Shown here: positions 7,934 through 16,550 of the stretch, one piece after another
How the letters are laid out: the number at the start of each line of letters is the position of its first letter
Numbering within the stretch: position 1 is the first letter of the stretch
Source of the DNA: Leucobacter sp. G161
GTDB taxonomy: Bacteria > Actinomycetota > Actinomycetes > Actinomycetales > Microbacteriaceae
Assembly: GCF_001482305.1 (NCBI RefSeq)
Contig: NZ_LOHP01000034.1
Coordinates: forward strand, 1-33,340
Direction of reading: 5' to 3'
DNA: 33,340 nt
Program-made: the position numbers and the translations under genes
The notes under the pieces: generated by a model
What the model was told of the DNA's origin: nothing
Database searches by the model: none
The model's input: the letters and a program-made list of their open reading frames with translations, nothing else

Positions 7934-7949
7934 GAGAACGTTCGTTCTC
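7934..7949. promoter_or_regulatory. Operator-like palindrome 1 (tetR-proximal)
   Basis: GAGAACGTTCGTTCTC: 7-bp arms GAGAACG/CGTTCTC around a 2-base centre. It sits 24 bases upstream of the tetR start codon. Its arms are identical to those of the second palindrome 34 bp away, which makes chance unlikely. TetR dimers typically bind 14-16 bp palindromes of this kind. Confidence 0.82.
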
Positions 7950-7967
7950 TAGCATAGCAAGCACGTC

Positions 7968-7983
7968 GAGAACGGTCGTTCTC
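7968..7983. promoter_or_regulatory. Operator-like palindrome 2 (HPP-gene-proximal)
   Basis: GAGAACGGTCGTTCTC, with the same 7-bp arms as palindrome 1 and centre GT. It lies 21 bases upstream of the HPP start codon, just before the ribosome binding site GGAAGGAG (7991-7998), where a bound repressor would block transcription of the plus-strand gene. Confidence 0.82.
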
Positions 7984-8004
7984 ACCTGGGGGAAGGAGTT
8001 GTCT

Positions 8005-8505
8005 ATGACCGCCGCAAGCACGTCACGATTCTCGAGCGGGGCTCCGGCCCGGCCTCCGCTGCGCACCGTAGCCGCAGCCACGGTCGCCGCCACAGTGACC
8101 CTTCTCGTACTCGCGGCGCTGACCACGCTCAGCGGACACGCGCTCCTCATCCCACCGATCGCCGCAAGCATGGCCCTCGTCGCCGGCGCACCGTCACTGC
8201 CGCTCGCTCAACCGCGCAGCGTGATCGGCGGCCAGCTCATCTCCGCCTGCGTCGGCATCGGCGTCGGCCTCGTGAGCCATTCGCTCTGGGCCGCCGCGGT
8301 CGCCGGAGGCCTCGCACTCGGCGCGATGCTCCTCGCGCGCACCTCGCACTCCCCCGCTGCAGCAACGGCGGCGATCGGCACGACGATCACCGAGGGGCAG
8401 CTGTCGTTCATCCTCTGCGCTGGGATCGCTGCAGTGGTGCTCGTGCTCAGCGGGCTGGCACGCTCGGCATTCGGCAAGACGAAGTACCCCGCCTACTGGT
8501 GGTGA
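8005..8505 (+). CDS. HPP-family integral membrane protein
   Basis: A 166-aa protein with about four hydrophobic segments (VAATVTLLVLAALTTLSGHALL, PPIAASMALVAGAPS, LISACVGIGVGLVSHS, and SFILCAGIAAVVLVLSGLA). The layout PPIAASMALV, LPLAQPRSVIGGQL and TSHSPAAATAAI matches the HPP family, where the last motif is usually HPPAxATA; here the first proline of HPP is a serine. Some family members have been linked to nitrite transport, but most have no assigned substrate. The ATG at 8005 has GGAAGGAG six bases upstream; a TTG at 7999 is less likely because it abuts that site. Probably controlled by the divergent TetR gene. Confidence 0.85.
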   Translation: MTAASTSRFSSGAPARPPLRTVAAATVAATVTLLVLAALTTLSGHALLIPPIAASMALVAGAPSLPLAQPRSVIGGQLISACVGIGVGLVSHSLWAAAVAGGLALGAMLLARTSHSPAAATAAIGTTITEGQLSFILCAGIAAVVLVLSGLARSAFGKTKYPAYWW

Positions 8506-8520
8506 GGCGGCGAGTGCCAG

Positions 8521-9003
8521 CTACCAGTCGATCGGCCGCGTGTCACCAATCAGGCAGACGTTACGCTCAGGGCCGACCGCCGCAACCGCTTCGGCAACGA
8601 CCTCACGCCCCTCGGTCACGAGTTGCCCGATGAGGCAGGACTCGCCTGCCCGCACGGCAACGTAGATGCTGTCCGCCACGAGGTTCGTCTTCGACTGGTC
8701 ATAGGACACTTGCATCTCAGCCTTGTCAAAACCGCCTGCGGCCACCGCGTCCACGATGGGCTGCCCCTGAATCGGCTGTTCCCCCTCCGCGTAGCCGACC
8801 AGCAGCTGGCGGAAGAATGGGAGATTCTCCTCGGCAGAACCGCCAGGCACAAACTCAGCGGGCTCGGCCGGCTGCTCAACCTGAGGACGCTCAGGCGTCG
8901 TCGGTGTCGGCCCTTCAAGGAGCGAGCACGAGCTGAGCCCCAGCGCGAGCAACAGCGCCCCTGCGACCGCGGCAGACGTTCGGCGGGCTCGATTCACAAC
9001 CAT
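8521..9003 (-). CDS. Small secreted lipoprotein of unknown function
   Basis: 160 aa. The N-terminus is a lipoprotein signal: basic MVVNRARR, hydrophobic AAVAGALLLALGL, lipobox LSSC with C26 as the lipidated cysteine. A Thr/Pro/Glu linker follows, then a domain of about 105 residues with FFRQLLVGY, GGFDKAEMQVS, two cysteines (ESCLIGQ and RNVCLIGDTRPIDW) and a conserved-looking C-terminal DW. Similar small lipoproteins of undefined function are common in Microbacteriaceae (possibly the DUF6993 family; from memory, unverified). The start codon lies 6 bases after TAGACT, so the mRNA is probably leaderless. It converges on the HPP gene with a 15-bp gap. Confidence 0.82.
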   Translation of the reverse strand: MVVNRARRTSAAVAGALLLALGLSSCSLLEGPTPTTPERPQVEQPAEPAEFVPGGSAEENLPFFRQLLVGYAEGEQPIQGQPIVDAVAAGGFDKAEMQVSYDQSKTNLVADSIYVAVRAGESCLIGQLVTEGREVVAEAVAAVGPERNVCLIGDTRPIDW

Positions 9004-9009
9004 GCACTC

Positions 9010-9015
9010 AGTCTA
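9010..9015 (-). promoter_or_regulatory. -10 element (TAGACT) of the lipoprotein gene
   Basis: On the minus strand TAGACT is followed by six bases and then the ATG at 9003, placing +1 at the start codon. No Shine-Dalgarno sequence is present. A weak -35 (CCGACC) lies 17 bases upstream. Confidence 0.5.
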
Positions 9016-9056
9016 TGGGGAGTCAGGGCCCGGTCGGCGAAGGGAAGCTGTGAGCG

Positions 9057-9103
9057 TTCCCCACATGGAGCTCAACGCGTCCGGGAGGGCGCCATTGTCC
9101 ACA
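9057..9103. promoter_or_regulatory. Putative DnaA box(es) in the 221-bp lipoprotein-ssb intergenic region
   Basis: TTGTCCACA at 9095-9103 equals the actinobacterial DnaA-box consensus, and TTCCCCACA at 9057-9065 matches it at 7 of 9 positions. The rest of 9004-9224 holds the lipoprotein promoter and the ssb ribosome binding site (AGGAG about 6 bases before the ATG). I see no clear ssb -10/-35. Confidence 0.4.
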
Positions 9104-9224
9104 TTCTCAGGCCCACGGTCGTCCGCGCAAGGCTGCCAAGGCACGCTGGAGAACACGACGACCCCGCCTGGATCCCGTCGTCCGCAGCCACCACAGGGCT
9201 GCAATCCAGCGAACAGGAGCAGAC

Positions 9225-9821
9225 ATGTCCCAGCACTTCAGCACCATCGGTCAGATCGCCACCGACCCCAAACTCTTCACCCCGGCGGGTGGTGCGGCAT
9301 TTTGCACGTTCCGCCTCGCGAGCACGGAGCGGCGCTACGACGTCGGGAAACAGGAATGGACCGACACCGAAACCAATTGGTTCACCGTGAACACGTTTCG
9401 CAGCCTCGCACAGCACGCAAAGAGTTCGTTCAGCAAGGGCGATCGCGTCGTCGTCACGGGCAAGCTCCGAGTGCGTGCGTGGGAGGCCGACGAGAAACGC
9501 GGGACCTCCGTCGAGATCGACGCCGATGGCATTGGGCACGACGTGCGCTTCGGCGTGTCCGTTTTCGTGAAAAACCCCGTGCCCGAAGCCCGCGAGGGCG
9601 CCGCTGCGGAAGCGACCGAAGCGACCGCCGCCGGGCAGGCAGAGCCGCCGCAGTCTGATCTTGGTGCCGCAGCGCCCGCACCAACGGCCACCGCACCGCC
9701 CACAGACCCAGCGCCCACAGACCCAGGGTTTACAGAGCCAGGGTTCGCAGAACCAGGGGTCGCAGGCGCCGAGACCGCGCACTCAGGCGATGGGTTTACC
9801 CCGCGGCTCGCGAGTGCCTAG
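9225..9821 (+). CDS. ssb: Single-stranded DNA-binding protein paralogue
   Basis: Residues 1 to about 112 are an SSB OB-fold: FSTIGQIATDPKLF, CTFRLASTERRYD, WTDTETNWFTVNTFRSLA, FSKGDRVVVTGKLRVRAWE, and SVEIDADGIGHDVRFG. The tail (about 85 aa) is acidic, then rich in Ala/Pro/Thr with near-repeats PTDP-PTDPGFTEPGFAEPG. It ends FTPRLASA and lacks the acidic DDDIPF-type tip by which housekeeping SSB recruits partners. It is therefore probably a secondary SSB, as in competence or stress roles in other bacteria, and not the replicative copy that usually sits with rpsF and rpsR. Its stop codon overlaps the stop of the convergent gene at a CTAG. Confidence 0.9.
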   Translation: MSQHFSTIGQIATDPKLFTPAGGAAFCTFRLASTERRYDVGKQEWTDTETNWFTVNTFRSLAQHAKSSFSKGDRVVVTGKLRVRAWEADEKRGTSVEIDADGIGHDVRFGVSVFVKNPVPEAREGAAAEATEATAAGQAEPPQSDLGAAAPAPTATAPPTDPAPTDPGFTEPGFAEPGVAGAETAHSGDGFTPRLASA

Positions 9822-10612
9822 CTGCCAATGGGGCGAGGCGCCGCTGCCGCCCGCGCACGACGGGAGAGCAGGCGGTCGAGCCCGAAGTACAGGTAGCCCA
9901 CGCCGATGAGGGCGACCGCGAGCGCGAGCACGCGCAGCACCACGCCGAAGACGCCGTGAGCGTCGACATCGAGGAAGGGGTAGGGGTACCGCTGTCCCGG
10001 GGAGAACTCGCCGCCGAGGCCACCGTATGTGAACGCGAATACCAGGTAGAGCAGCGGAATCACGGCCCAAAGGAGCGGATCGAATCCGCGAACGCGTCCC
10101 TTGGGCACGAACAGCAGCCAGTCAAGAATGAGCAGACAGGGGGTGATGATGTGAATGAGATTGTCGGTGAGCGAGAACGGCACGTAGCCGCTGTCCTGCA
10201 CGAACGTCGCCGGTACCAGCACGATGAGGTACACGAGCATGGTAATCGTGATCGCCATCATGATTGCCGCGCTCCACCGCGCCGACGGCGTCGAGTGCCC
10301 GCGCGGCCCGGTCGTTCCAAGATCCCGCACCGTGATGAGCACGAGCAGCGCCATCCAGATGAGGCAGAGGATGTTGCTCTGCACGGTGTAGAACGTGAAC
10401 GATGCCCATCCGGGTTCTGGGCCGAAGATCCCGGTGATGCGGACGATGCCGGCGGTGATGAGCACGAGCGCGACGACCCGGAAGAAGAGCGCAAGTGGCC
10501 GCACGACGAACGCGCCGCTCGCCAGCAACGTTCCGCTCGCGGTCGCCGAGTGGGTGCTGAGCCCGCTGTGGCGACTCGCGATGGATTCACTCACAGAAGA
10601 TTGTTCAGCCAT
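9818..10612 (-). CDS. Pr6Pr-family integral membrane protein
   Basis: 264 aa with about six membrane segments separated by short loops: LFFRVVALVLITAGIVRI, FYTVQSNILCLIWMALLVLITV, AIMMAITITMLVYLIVLVP, LIHIITPCLLILDWLLFV, LLWAVIPLLYLVFAFTYGGL and GVVLRVLALAVALIGVGYLYF. The FTxQSN motif after the first segment, the HxITPxLxxxDWLLF motif, and the RYPYPFLDVD element match the Pr6Pr group; the function is unknown. The ATG at 10612 follows TATGAT by exactly six bases with no ribosome binding site, so translation is probably leaderless even though it starts just 8 bases after the msrA stop. Confidence 0.87.
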   Translation of the reverse strand: MAEQSSVSESIASRHSGLSTHSATASGTLLASGAFVVRPLALFFRVVALVLITAGIVRITGIFGPEPGWASFTFYTVQSNILCLIWMALLVLITVRDLGTTGPRGHSTPSARWSAAIMMAITITMLVYLIVLVPATFVQDSGYVPFSLTDNLIHIITPCLLILDWLLFVPKGRVRGFDPLLWAVIPLLYLVFAFTYGGLGGEFSPGQRYPYPFLDVDAHGVFGVVLRVLALAVALIGVGYLYFGLDRLLSRRARAAAAPRPIGS

Positions 10613-10618
10613 GGCGAA

Positions 10619-10624
10619 ATCATA
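10619..10624 (-). promoter_or_regulatory. -10 element (TATGAT) of the Pr6Pr gene
   Basis: TATGAT matches the -10 consensus at 5 of 6 positions and ends six bases before the ATG at 10612, so +1 would coincide with the start codon. It overlaps the last codons of msrA. Confidence 0.55.
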
Positions 10625-11144
10625 CGAGATACTCGGTGAATCCCGCCCGGATCTTATTCACCTTCGGCACCGCAACCGCGAGGCAGTAGCCCTGCGTAGG
10701 GTTCTTCGCGAAAAAGTCCTGGTGCTCCTCAGGGCCCGCGAAGACCTCGCCGAGCGGCGAGATCTCAGTCACCACGCCGCCACCCCAGGCCTCATTCGCC
10801 CGCTCGCGTGCGGCTTCGAAGAGCTCACGCTGCGCGTCGTCGGCGTAAAACATCGCCGAGCGGTACTGGGTGCCGACATCGTTGCCCTGCCGGTTGAGCT
10901 GGCGTGGGTCGTGCATCGTGAAGAACGCATCGAGCACCACTGTCGCGGGAAGCACCGACTCGTCGAATTCGACCTCGACGATCTCAGCGTGCCCCGTGAG
11001 TCCGGTGCAGACCGATTCGTAGGTCGGGTCGTTGGTCGCGCCGCCGGTGAAGCCGGATCGCACAGCCGTGACCCCGCGGAGCGCACGGTAGGCCGCGTCA
11101 AGGCACCAGTAGCAGCCCCCGCCAAGTACAAACGTCGTTGTCAT
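10620..11144 (-). CDS. msrA: Peptide methionine (S)-S-oxide reductase
   Basis: Repairs methionine-S-sulfoxide in proteins using a catalytic cysteine. The 174-aa protein opens with [13 protein letters not shown] (C11 is the catalytic cysteine of the GC[FY]WC motif), followed by [24 protein letters not shown], the substrate-binding [18 protein letters not shown], and a GYC near the C-terminus that can act as the resolving cysteine. The start is the ATG at 11144, which overlaps the nadE stop as ATGA and has GGGAGAAGAG upstream. It is therefore probably translationally coupled to nadE and last in the dnaE-nadE-msrA group. Confidence 0.95.
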   Translation of the reverse strand: MTTTFVLGGGCYWCLDAAYRALRGVTAVRSGFTGGATNDPTYESVCTGLTGHAEIVEVEFDESVLPATVVLDAFFTMHDPRQLNRQGNDVGTQYRSAMFYADDAQRELFEAARERANEAWGGGVVTEISPLGEVFAGPEEHQDFFAKNPTQGYCLAVAVPKVNKIRAGFTEYLV

Positions 11145-11983
11145 CGTGTCTCTTCTCCCTTGGTCCACCACGCGTCGTTCGGGCCGACCGGCACGCGCCG
11201 CTTGTGGTCGGTTGCCAGGTAGCGCCGCTCGAGGTTCTCGCGTGCCGCAGCTGCCACAGTCTCGCCGCGCAAGTACGCGTCGATCTCCGGGTAGGTAACG
11301 CCCAGGCTTGACTCGTCGGTCTCGCCTGGCTTGCCGTCGAGCAGGTCAGCGGTCGGCACTTTCTCCCAGAGCCTGTCGGGTGCGTCGAGCGCACGCAGCA
11401 GTGCTGCGCCCTGGCTCTTCGTGAGGCCCTGGAGCGGAACGACATCGGCGGCACCGTCACCGAACTTCGTGAAAAACCCGGTGATCGCCTCGGCGGCGTG
11501 GTCAGAGCCGATGACGAGCAGGCCGCGATCCCCCGCCAATCCGTACTGCGCGACCATGCGCGCACGCGCCTTCACGTTGCCCTTGTTGAAGTCACTTACG
11601 GGCTCGCCAGTCGCATCCGTGAGCGCTGCCACCATGCCGTCGACCGAGGCGGCGATGTTCACGGTCGCCGTGTGGTCAGGCTGGATGAAGCTCAGCGCGA
11701 GCTGCGCGTCGTCCTCGTCGTGCTGCACGCCATACGGAAGTCGCATCGCCCAGAATTCCGCCTCGGCGCCGCGCTCGCGCAGCCGCTCGACCGCGAGCTG
11801 GGCGAGTTTCCCCGCGAGCGACGAGTCCTGACCGCCGGAGATGCCAAGCACGTAGCCGCGGACTCCGGGGATTCCGGCGGCATAGTCAGCGAGGAACGCC
11901 ACGCGCCGCTCGATCTCGGCGGCAACGTCGATCTCGGGTTTCGCCCCGAGCTCGCGGATGATCCGCTCCTGCAGTTCGTTCAC
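11141..11983 (-). CDS. nadE: NH3-dependent NAD(+) synthetase
   Basis: Amidates nicotinate adenine dinucleotide to NAD with ammonia and ATP, the last step of NAD biosynthesis. The 280-aa protein has the adenine-hydrolase P-loop SGGQDSS at residues 49-55, then [17 protein letters not shown], NFxKGNVKARxRM-like [44 protein letters not shown] and the C-terminal [14 protein letters not shown]. There is no glutaminase domain, so ammonia is the donor. The GTG start at 11983 overlaps the dnaE stop (GTGA), and the stop overlaps msrA (ATGA). Confidence 0.96.
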   Translation of the reverse strand: MNELQERIIRELGAKPEIDVAAEIERRVAFLADYAAGIPGVRGYVLGISGGQDSSLAGKLAQLAVERLRERGAEAEFWAMRLPYGVQHDEDDAQLALSFIQPDHTATVNIAASVDGMVAALTDATGEPVSDFNKGNVKARARMVAQYGLAGDRGLLVIGSDHAAEAITGFFTKFGDGAADVVPLQGLTKSQGAALLRALDAPDRLWEKVPTADLLDGKPGETDESSLGVTYPEIDAYLRGETVAAAARENLERRYLATDHKRRVPVGPNDAWWTKGEETR

Positions 11984-14900
11984 GACACCAACTCCTCTAC
12001 GTCCATGAGGCAGCGCGGCCCCAGCAGTCCCTTGAGCTCGCCGAACAGGTCGGCGGAGATCCGCACCTGCTCACGCAGTTCGAATACCCGCACCGCGTGC
12101 GGGGTGATGAGGTTCAACCGAATCTCGGAGTCTCCTGGGTGGCGCTTCAGCGTCGACTGGAGCTCCTCCATGAGGGGCTGTGTGGCCCGCGACTCTGTCA
12201 GCGTCAGTGTCAGTGCACCGGCCTCGTCCTGCACAGAGGTGTCCACGCCGCGCACGCCGTAGGCGTGCATCGACATGCCGTCGTCGCGTGCGTTGAGCTT
12301 CCCGCGGAGCGCGACAACCGAGTCTGGCTGCAACATCGGCCCGAACTCCTGGTACGACTTCCCCATAAACAGCGCCTGGATCTCGCCGGTGAAGTCCTCA
12401 ATCGTTGCCATGCCGTACAGGTTGCCCGACTTCGCGGTGCGGTGCTGCACGCTCGTCAGGAGGCCGGCGATCACGACGGTCTCGCCGTCGAAGTTCGCGT
12501 CTGGGTTCGTCACCTGCTCGACCGTCGCCGAAGCTTCCTTCGCGAGCGTCGTCTCGAGCCCGCGCAGCGGGTGATCCGACACGTACAACCCGAGCATCTC
12601 GCGCTCAAAGGCGAGCTTGTCCTTCTTCGTCCACTCGGGGCGTTCCGGCACCAGCGACACCGTTTCTGCGCTGCCCCCGGCGTCCTCAGCGGCCTCGGCG
12701 AACAGGCTGTCGAAGTCGAAACCGACGTCGCCCTTCTCCTCGGCGCGCTTCTCCTTCACCGCGCCCTCGACCGCGCCCTCGTGTATCTCGAGGAGCGCAC
12801 GCCGGGTGCCGCCGAGCCCGTCGAAGGCGCCCGCTTTGATGAGTGACTCGACGGTGCGCTTGTTTAGCGCGGGGAGCCCAACCTTCTTCAGGTAGTCGTG
12901 GAACGTCTCAAAGTTGCCGAGCTTCTCTCGCGCCTCGCGGACTGCTTCAACGACGTGACCGCCGACGTTGCGGATCGCACCGAGACCGAACCGGATATCG
13001 TCCCCGACCGCCGAGAAGTTCGCGAACGACTCGTTCACGGCCGGCGGCAGCACCTTGATGCCCATACGCCGGCACTCGTTGAGGTAGATCGCAAGCTTGT
13101 CCTTGGAGTCGCCGACGCTCGTGAGCAGGGCAGCCATGTACTCGGCTGGGTAGTGCGCTTTGAGGTACGCCGTCCAATAGCTCACGACGCCGTAGGCCGC
13201 CGAGTGCGCCTTGTTGAAGGCGTAGTCGGAGAACGGCAGCAGGATATCCCAGAGCGACTTCACTGCGGCGTCCGAGAAGCCCCGCTCATGCATGCCGCCC
13301 GAGAAACCTTCGTACTGTTTGTCGAGCTCGGACTTCTTCTTCTTACCCATCGCGCGGCGCAGAATATCCGCTTGACCCAGGGAGAAGCCCGCGACCTTCT
13401 GCGCGATCGACATCACCTGCTCCTGATAGATGATGAGGCCGTAGGTGGTGCCGAGGATCTCCTTCAGCGGCTCCTCAAGCTCGGGGTGGATCGGCGTGAT
13501 CGGCTGCAGGTTGTTCTTGCGGAGCGCATAGTTCGTGTGCGAGTCCGCGCCCATGGGGCCCGGGCGGTACAGCGCAAGCACAGCCGAAATATCTTCGAAG
13601 TTATCCGGCTTCATGAGGCGCAGCAGGCCGCGCATCGGCCCACCATCGAGCTGGAACACCCCGAGCGTGTCGCCACGAGCGAGCAGTTCGTATGAGGGCT
13701 GGTCGTCGAGCTCGAGCCGCTCGAGGTCGAGCACCTCGCCCCGGTTGAGCTGAATGTTCTCGAGCGCGTCCGAGATAATCGTGAGGTTGCGCAGCCCGAG
13801 GAAGTCCATCTTGATGAGGCCGAGGGTCTCACAGGTCGGATAGTCGAACTGGGTGACGATCTGACCGTCTTGCTCACGCTTCTGCAGCGGGATGATGTCA
13901 ATGAGCGGGTCGCTCGACATGATGACGCCAGCGGCGTGCACACCCCACTGGCGCTTGAGCCCTTCGAGCCCGAGCGCGGTGTCGTACACCTTCTTCGCGT
14001 CGGGATCCTCCTGTAGCACCGTGCGGAACTCGGCGGCTTCCTTGTACCGCTCGTGCTTCGGGTCGGTGATCCCCGAGAGCGGGATGTCCTTCGCCATGAC
14101 GGCCGGGGGCATCGCCTTCGTGAGCTTCTCGCCCATGCCAAACGGGAACCCAAGCACGCGCGAGGCGTCCTTCAGGGCCTGCTTGGACTTAATCGTGCCG
14201 TAGGTGACAATCTGCGCAACGCGCTCGTCGCCGTACTTCTCGGTGACGTAGCGGATCACCTCGCCGCGGCGGCGATCATCGAAGTCGACATCGAAGTCGG
14301 GCATTGAGACGCGGTCGGGGTTGAGGAAGCGCTCGAAGATGAGGCCGTGCTGCAGCGGATCGAGGTCGGTGATGCGGAGCGCGTACGCGACCATCGAGCC
14401 AGCGCCCGAGCCACGGCCGGGGCCGACGCGGATCCCGTTCTCCTTCGCCCAGTTGATGAAGTCGGCGACGACGAGGAAGTAGCCGGGGAAGCCCATCTGG
14501 ATGATGACGCCGGTCTCGTACTCGGCCTGCTTGCGCACAGCATCGGGAATGCCGGCCGGGTAGCGGTAGTGCAACCCCGCTTCGACCTCCTTGATCATCC
14601 AGCTGTCCTCGGTCTCGCCATCGGGCACCGGGAATCGCGGCATGTAGTTGGCTGAGGTGTTGAAGGTCACGTCGCAGCGCTCGGCGATGCGGAGCGTGTT
14701 GTCACAGGCCTCGGGCAGCTCACGGAAGATATGACGCATCTCCGCGGCGCTCTTCAGGTAGTAGCCGGAGCCCGAGAACTGGAAGCGGTTCGGGTCGTCA
14801 AGTCTCGATCCTGACTGCACGCACAACAGCGCCGAGTGCGCCTCGGCATCGCCCTCATGCACATAGTGCAGGTCGTTGGTTGCGAGCAGCGGGATCCCGA

Positions 14901-15534
14901 GATCCTTCGAGATCTTCAGCAGGTCGCTCTGCACGCGCCGCTCGATCTCAAGCCCGTGATCCATGATCTCGGCGAAGTAGTTTTCCTTGCCGAAAATGTC
15001 TTGGAACTCGGCGGCCGCCGCACGGGCTTCGTTGTACTGCCCGAGCCGCAGGCGGGTGTGGATCTCACCCGACGGGCACCCCGTCGTCGCGATGAGCCCC
15101 TTCGAGTAGGTCTGCAGCAGCTCGCGGTCCATGCGCGGCTTGAAGTAGTAGCCCTCCATCGACGAGTAGCTCGAGAGCCGGAAGAGGTTGTGCATGCCCT
15201 CGGTCGATTCCGAGAGCATCGTCATGTGCGTGTACGCACCAGCGCCGGAGACGTCGTCGCCTCCACCATCGCCCCAGCGCACGCGGGTGCGCTCTGAACG
15301 GTGTGTACCGGGCGTGACATACGCTTCAATGCCGATGATCGGCTTCACGCCGGCGTCGTTCGCCGAGCTCCAGAAGTCGAACGCCCCAAAGGTGTTGCCG
15401 TGGTCGGTGATTGCCACCGCGGGCATCCCCTGTTCAGCGACCGCTTGCACGAGCGGCTTCACACGCGCAGCACCGTCGAGCATCGAGTACTCGCTGTGCA
15501 CATGGAGGTGAACGAAACCGTCAGAATCCGACAC
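11980..15534 (-). CDS. dnaE: DNA polymerase III alpha subunit
   Basis: Replicative polymerase catalytic subunit, 1184 aa. The N-terminal PHP domain begins [13 protein letters not shown] (residues 8-20). The polymerase active site is the [10 protein letters not shown] block at residues 411-420, with D413 and D415, and the third carboxylate D577 in [15 protein letters not shown]. Further C-terminal are the helix-hairpin-helix region ([23 protein letters not shown]) and an OB domain ([32 protein letters not shown]). Length and order fit DnaE1. The start is the GTG at 15534 with GAAAGGGG about 6 bases upstream. A 96-bp gap separates it from rluD upstream; it probably drives its own transcript with nadE and msrA. 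Confidence 0.97.
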   Translation of the reverse strand: MSDSDGFVHLHVHSEYSMLDGAARVKPLVQAVAEQGMPAVAITDHGNTFGAFDFWSSANDAGVKPIIGIEAYVTPGTHRSERTRVRWGDGGGDDVSGAGAYTHMTMLSESTEGMHNLFRLSSYSSMEGYYFKPRMDRELLQTYSKGLIATTGCPSGEIHTRLRLGQYNEARAAAAEFQDIFGKENYFAEIMDHGLEIERRVQSDLLKISKDLGIPLLATNDLHYVHEGDAEAHSALLCVQSGSRLDDPNRFQFSGSGYYLKSAAEMRHIFRELPEACDNTLRIAERCDVTFNTSANYMPRFPVPDGETEDSWMIKEVEAGLHYRYPAGIPDAVRKQAEYETGVIIQMGFPGYFLVVADFINWAKENGIRVGPGRGSGAGSMVAYALRITDLDPLQHGLIFERFLNPDRVSMPDFDVDFDDRRRGEVIRYVTEKYGDERVAQIVTYGTIKSKQALKDASRVLGFPFGMGEKLTKAMPPAVMAKDIPLSGITDPKHERYKEAAEFRTVLQEDPDAKKVYDTALGLEGLKRQWGVHAAGVIMSSDPLIDIIPLQKREQDGQIVTQFDYPTCETLGLIKMDFLGLRNLTIISDALENIQLNRGEVLDLERLELDDQPSYELLARGDTLGVFQLDGGPMRGLLRLMKPDNFEDISAVLALYRPGPMGADSHTNYALRKNNLQPITPIHPELEEPLKEILGTTYGLIIYQEQVMSIAQKVAGFSLGQADILRRAMGKKKKSELDKQYEGFSGGMHERGFSDAAVKSLWDILLPFSDYAFNKAHSAAYGVVSYWTAYLKAHYPAEYMAALLTSVGDSKDKLAIYLNECRRMGIKVLPPAVNESFANFSAVGDDIRFGLGAIRNVGGHVVEAVREAREKLGNFETFHDYLKKVGLPALNKRTVESLIKAGAFDGLGGTRRALLEIHEGAVEGAVKEKRAEEKGDVGFDFDSLFAEAAEDAGGSAETVSLVPERPEWTKKDKLAFEREMLGLYVSDHPLRGLETTLAKEASATVEQVTNPDANFDGETVVIAGLLTSVQHRTAKSGNLYGMATIEDFTGEIQALFMGKSYQEFGPMLQPDSVVALRGKLNARDDGMSMHAYGVRGVDTSVQDEAGALTLTLTESRATQPLMEELQSTLKRHPGDSEIRLNLITPHAVRVFELREQVRISADLFGELKGLLGPRCLMDVEELVS

Positions 15535-15630
15535 TAATGAGCCCCTTTCGCAGACCTCTCAAGGGTACCCCCTCAGCCAGGAACTCTCACTCAGCGTCGG
15601 TCAGCGACGCGCGGTGCGACAGTGGCGACG

Positions 15631-16550
15631 TTAGACGTCGAGCACGTCGATCGCGTGCTGCAGATCAGCCGGGTACTCCGATTCGAACTCAATTGGCTCG
15701 CCGGTTCCGGGGTGCCGGAATCCGAGCCGCATGGCGTGCAGCCACTGGCGTGTCAGTCCGAGCCGTTCGGAGAGCACCGGGTCGGCCCCGTACATCGTGT
15801 CGCCGACGCAGGGATGGCGCTGGGCAGACATGTGCACGCGAATCTGATGCGTACGGCCGGTCTCGAGCTCCACCTCGAGCAGCGTCGCGAACGGATACGC
15901 TTCGACAGTCTCGTAGTGCGTGATTGACGGCTTGCCGTCGCGCGTCACCGCAAATTTCCACTCGTGTCCGGGGTGCGGCCGATGGGGCCCTCGATAGTTC
16001 CGGAAAACGGGTCGGGGTGCCCCTGCACGACCGCGTGGTAGATCTTCCGCACTTCGCGATCGCGGAAGGCGCGCTTCAGGCCGCTGTAGGCGCGTTCGCT
16101 CTTCGCGACCGCCATGAGCCCGCTCGTGCCGGCGTCGAGCCGGTGCACAATGCCCTGTCGCTCAGGCGGCCCGGAGGTCGCGATCCGGTAGCCGGCGCCC
16201 GCGAGCGCACCGAGCACGGTCGGTCCGGTCCAGCCCAGGGAGGGGTGGGCGGCGACGCCCGCAGGCTTATCGATGACCACGAAGTCGTCGTCATCGTAGA
16301 TAATGCCGAGCTCCGGCAGGTGCACGGGCACCACCGTCGGCTCGGCTTTCTCAGCCCAGCTCACCTCGAGCAGTGCGCCCTGCGTGAGCCGCTCGGATTT
16401 CGACACGACCTGACCGTCAAGCGCGACGCCGCCAGCGGCGATGACTTCTTGCGCGTAGCTGCGGGAGAACCCAAGCAACTTCGCGAGTGCCGCGTCTGCG
16501 CGCTCGCCGGCGAGGCCGTCGGGCACGGGAAGGCTACGGTGTTCCACCAT
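15631..16550 (-). pseudogene. rluD: RluA-family 23S rRNA pseudouridine synthase (RluD-like), split by an apparent one-base deletion
   Basis: The first part (16550 to the stop at 15945) has an S4 domain (residues about 10-60), [19 protein letters not shown] and the catalytic [12 protein letters not shown] with D139. After EGPIGR the frame reads TPDTSGNLR and stops. In the next frame (to 15631) the family sequence resumes: [10 protein letters not shown], then TRDGKPSITHY, the substrate-binding LETGRTHQIRVHM and RLGLTRQWLHAMRL. Restoring one G near 15975 (plus strand ggtgcgg to ggtggcgg) rebuilds an intact protein of about 306 aa. It may be a true frameshift, or a sequencing error in a GC-rich run. 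The start at 16550 has AAAGGG upstream and overlaps lspA by 17 bases. Confidence 0.85.

Noticed and set aside
7911..8171. N-terminal extension of the TetR protein to 275 aa
   Set aside because: It would run through both operators and the HPP coding sequence on the opposite strand; the start at 7910 has AAGGAG upstream.
9004..9224. Hidden small gene or ncRNA in the longest intergenic region
   Set aside because: No open frame with a ribosome binding site other than ssb and the lipoprotein, and no stable hairpin with a T-tract.
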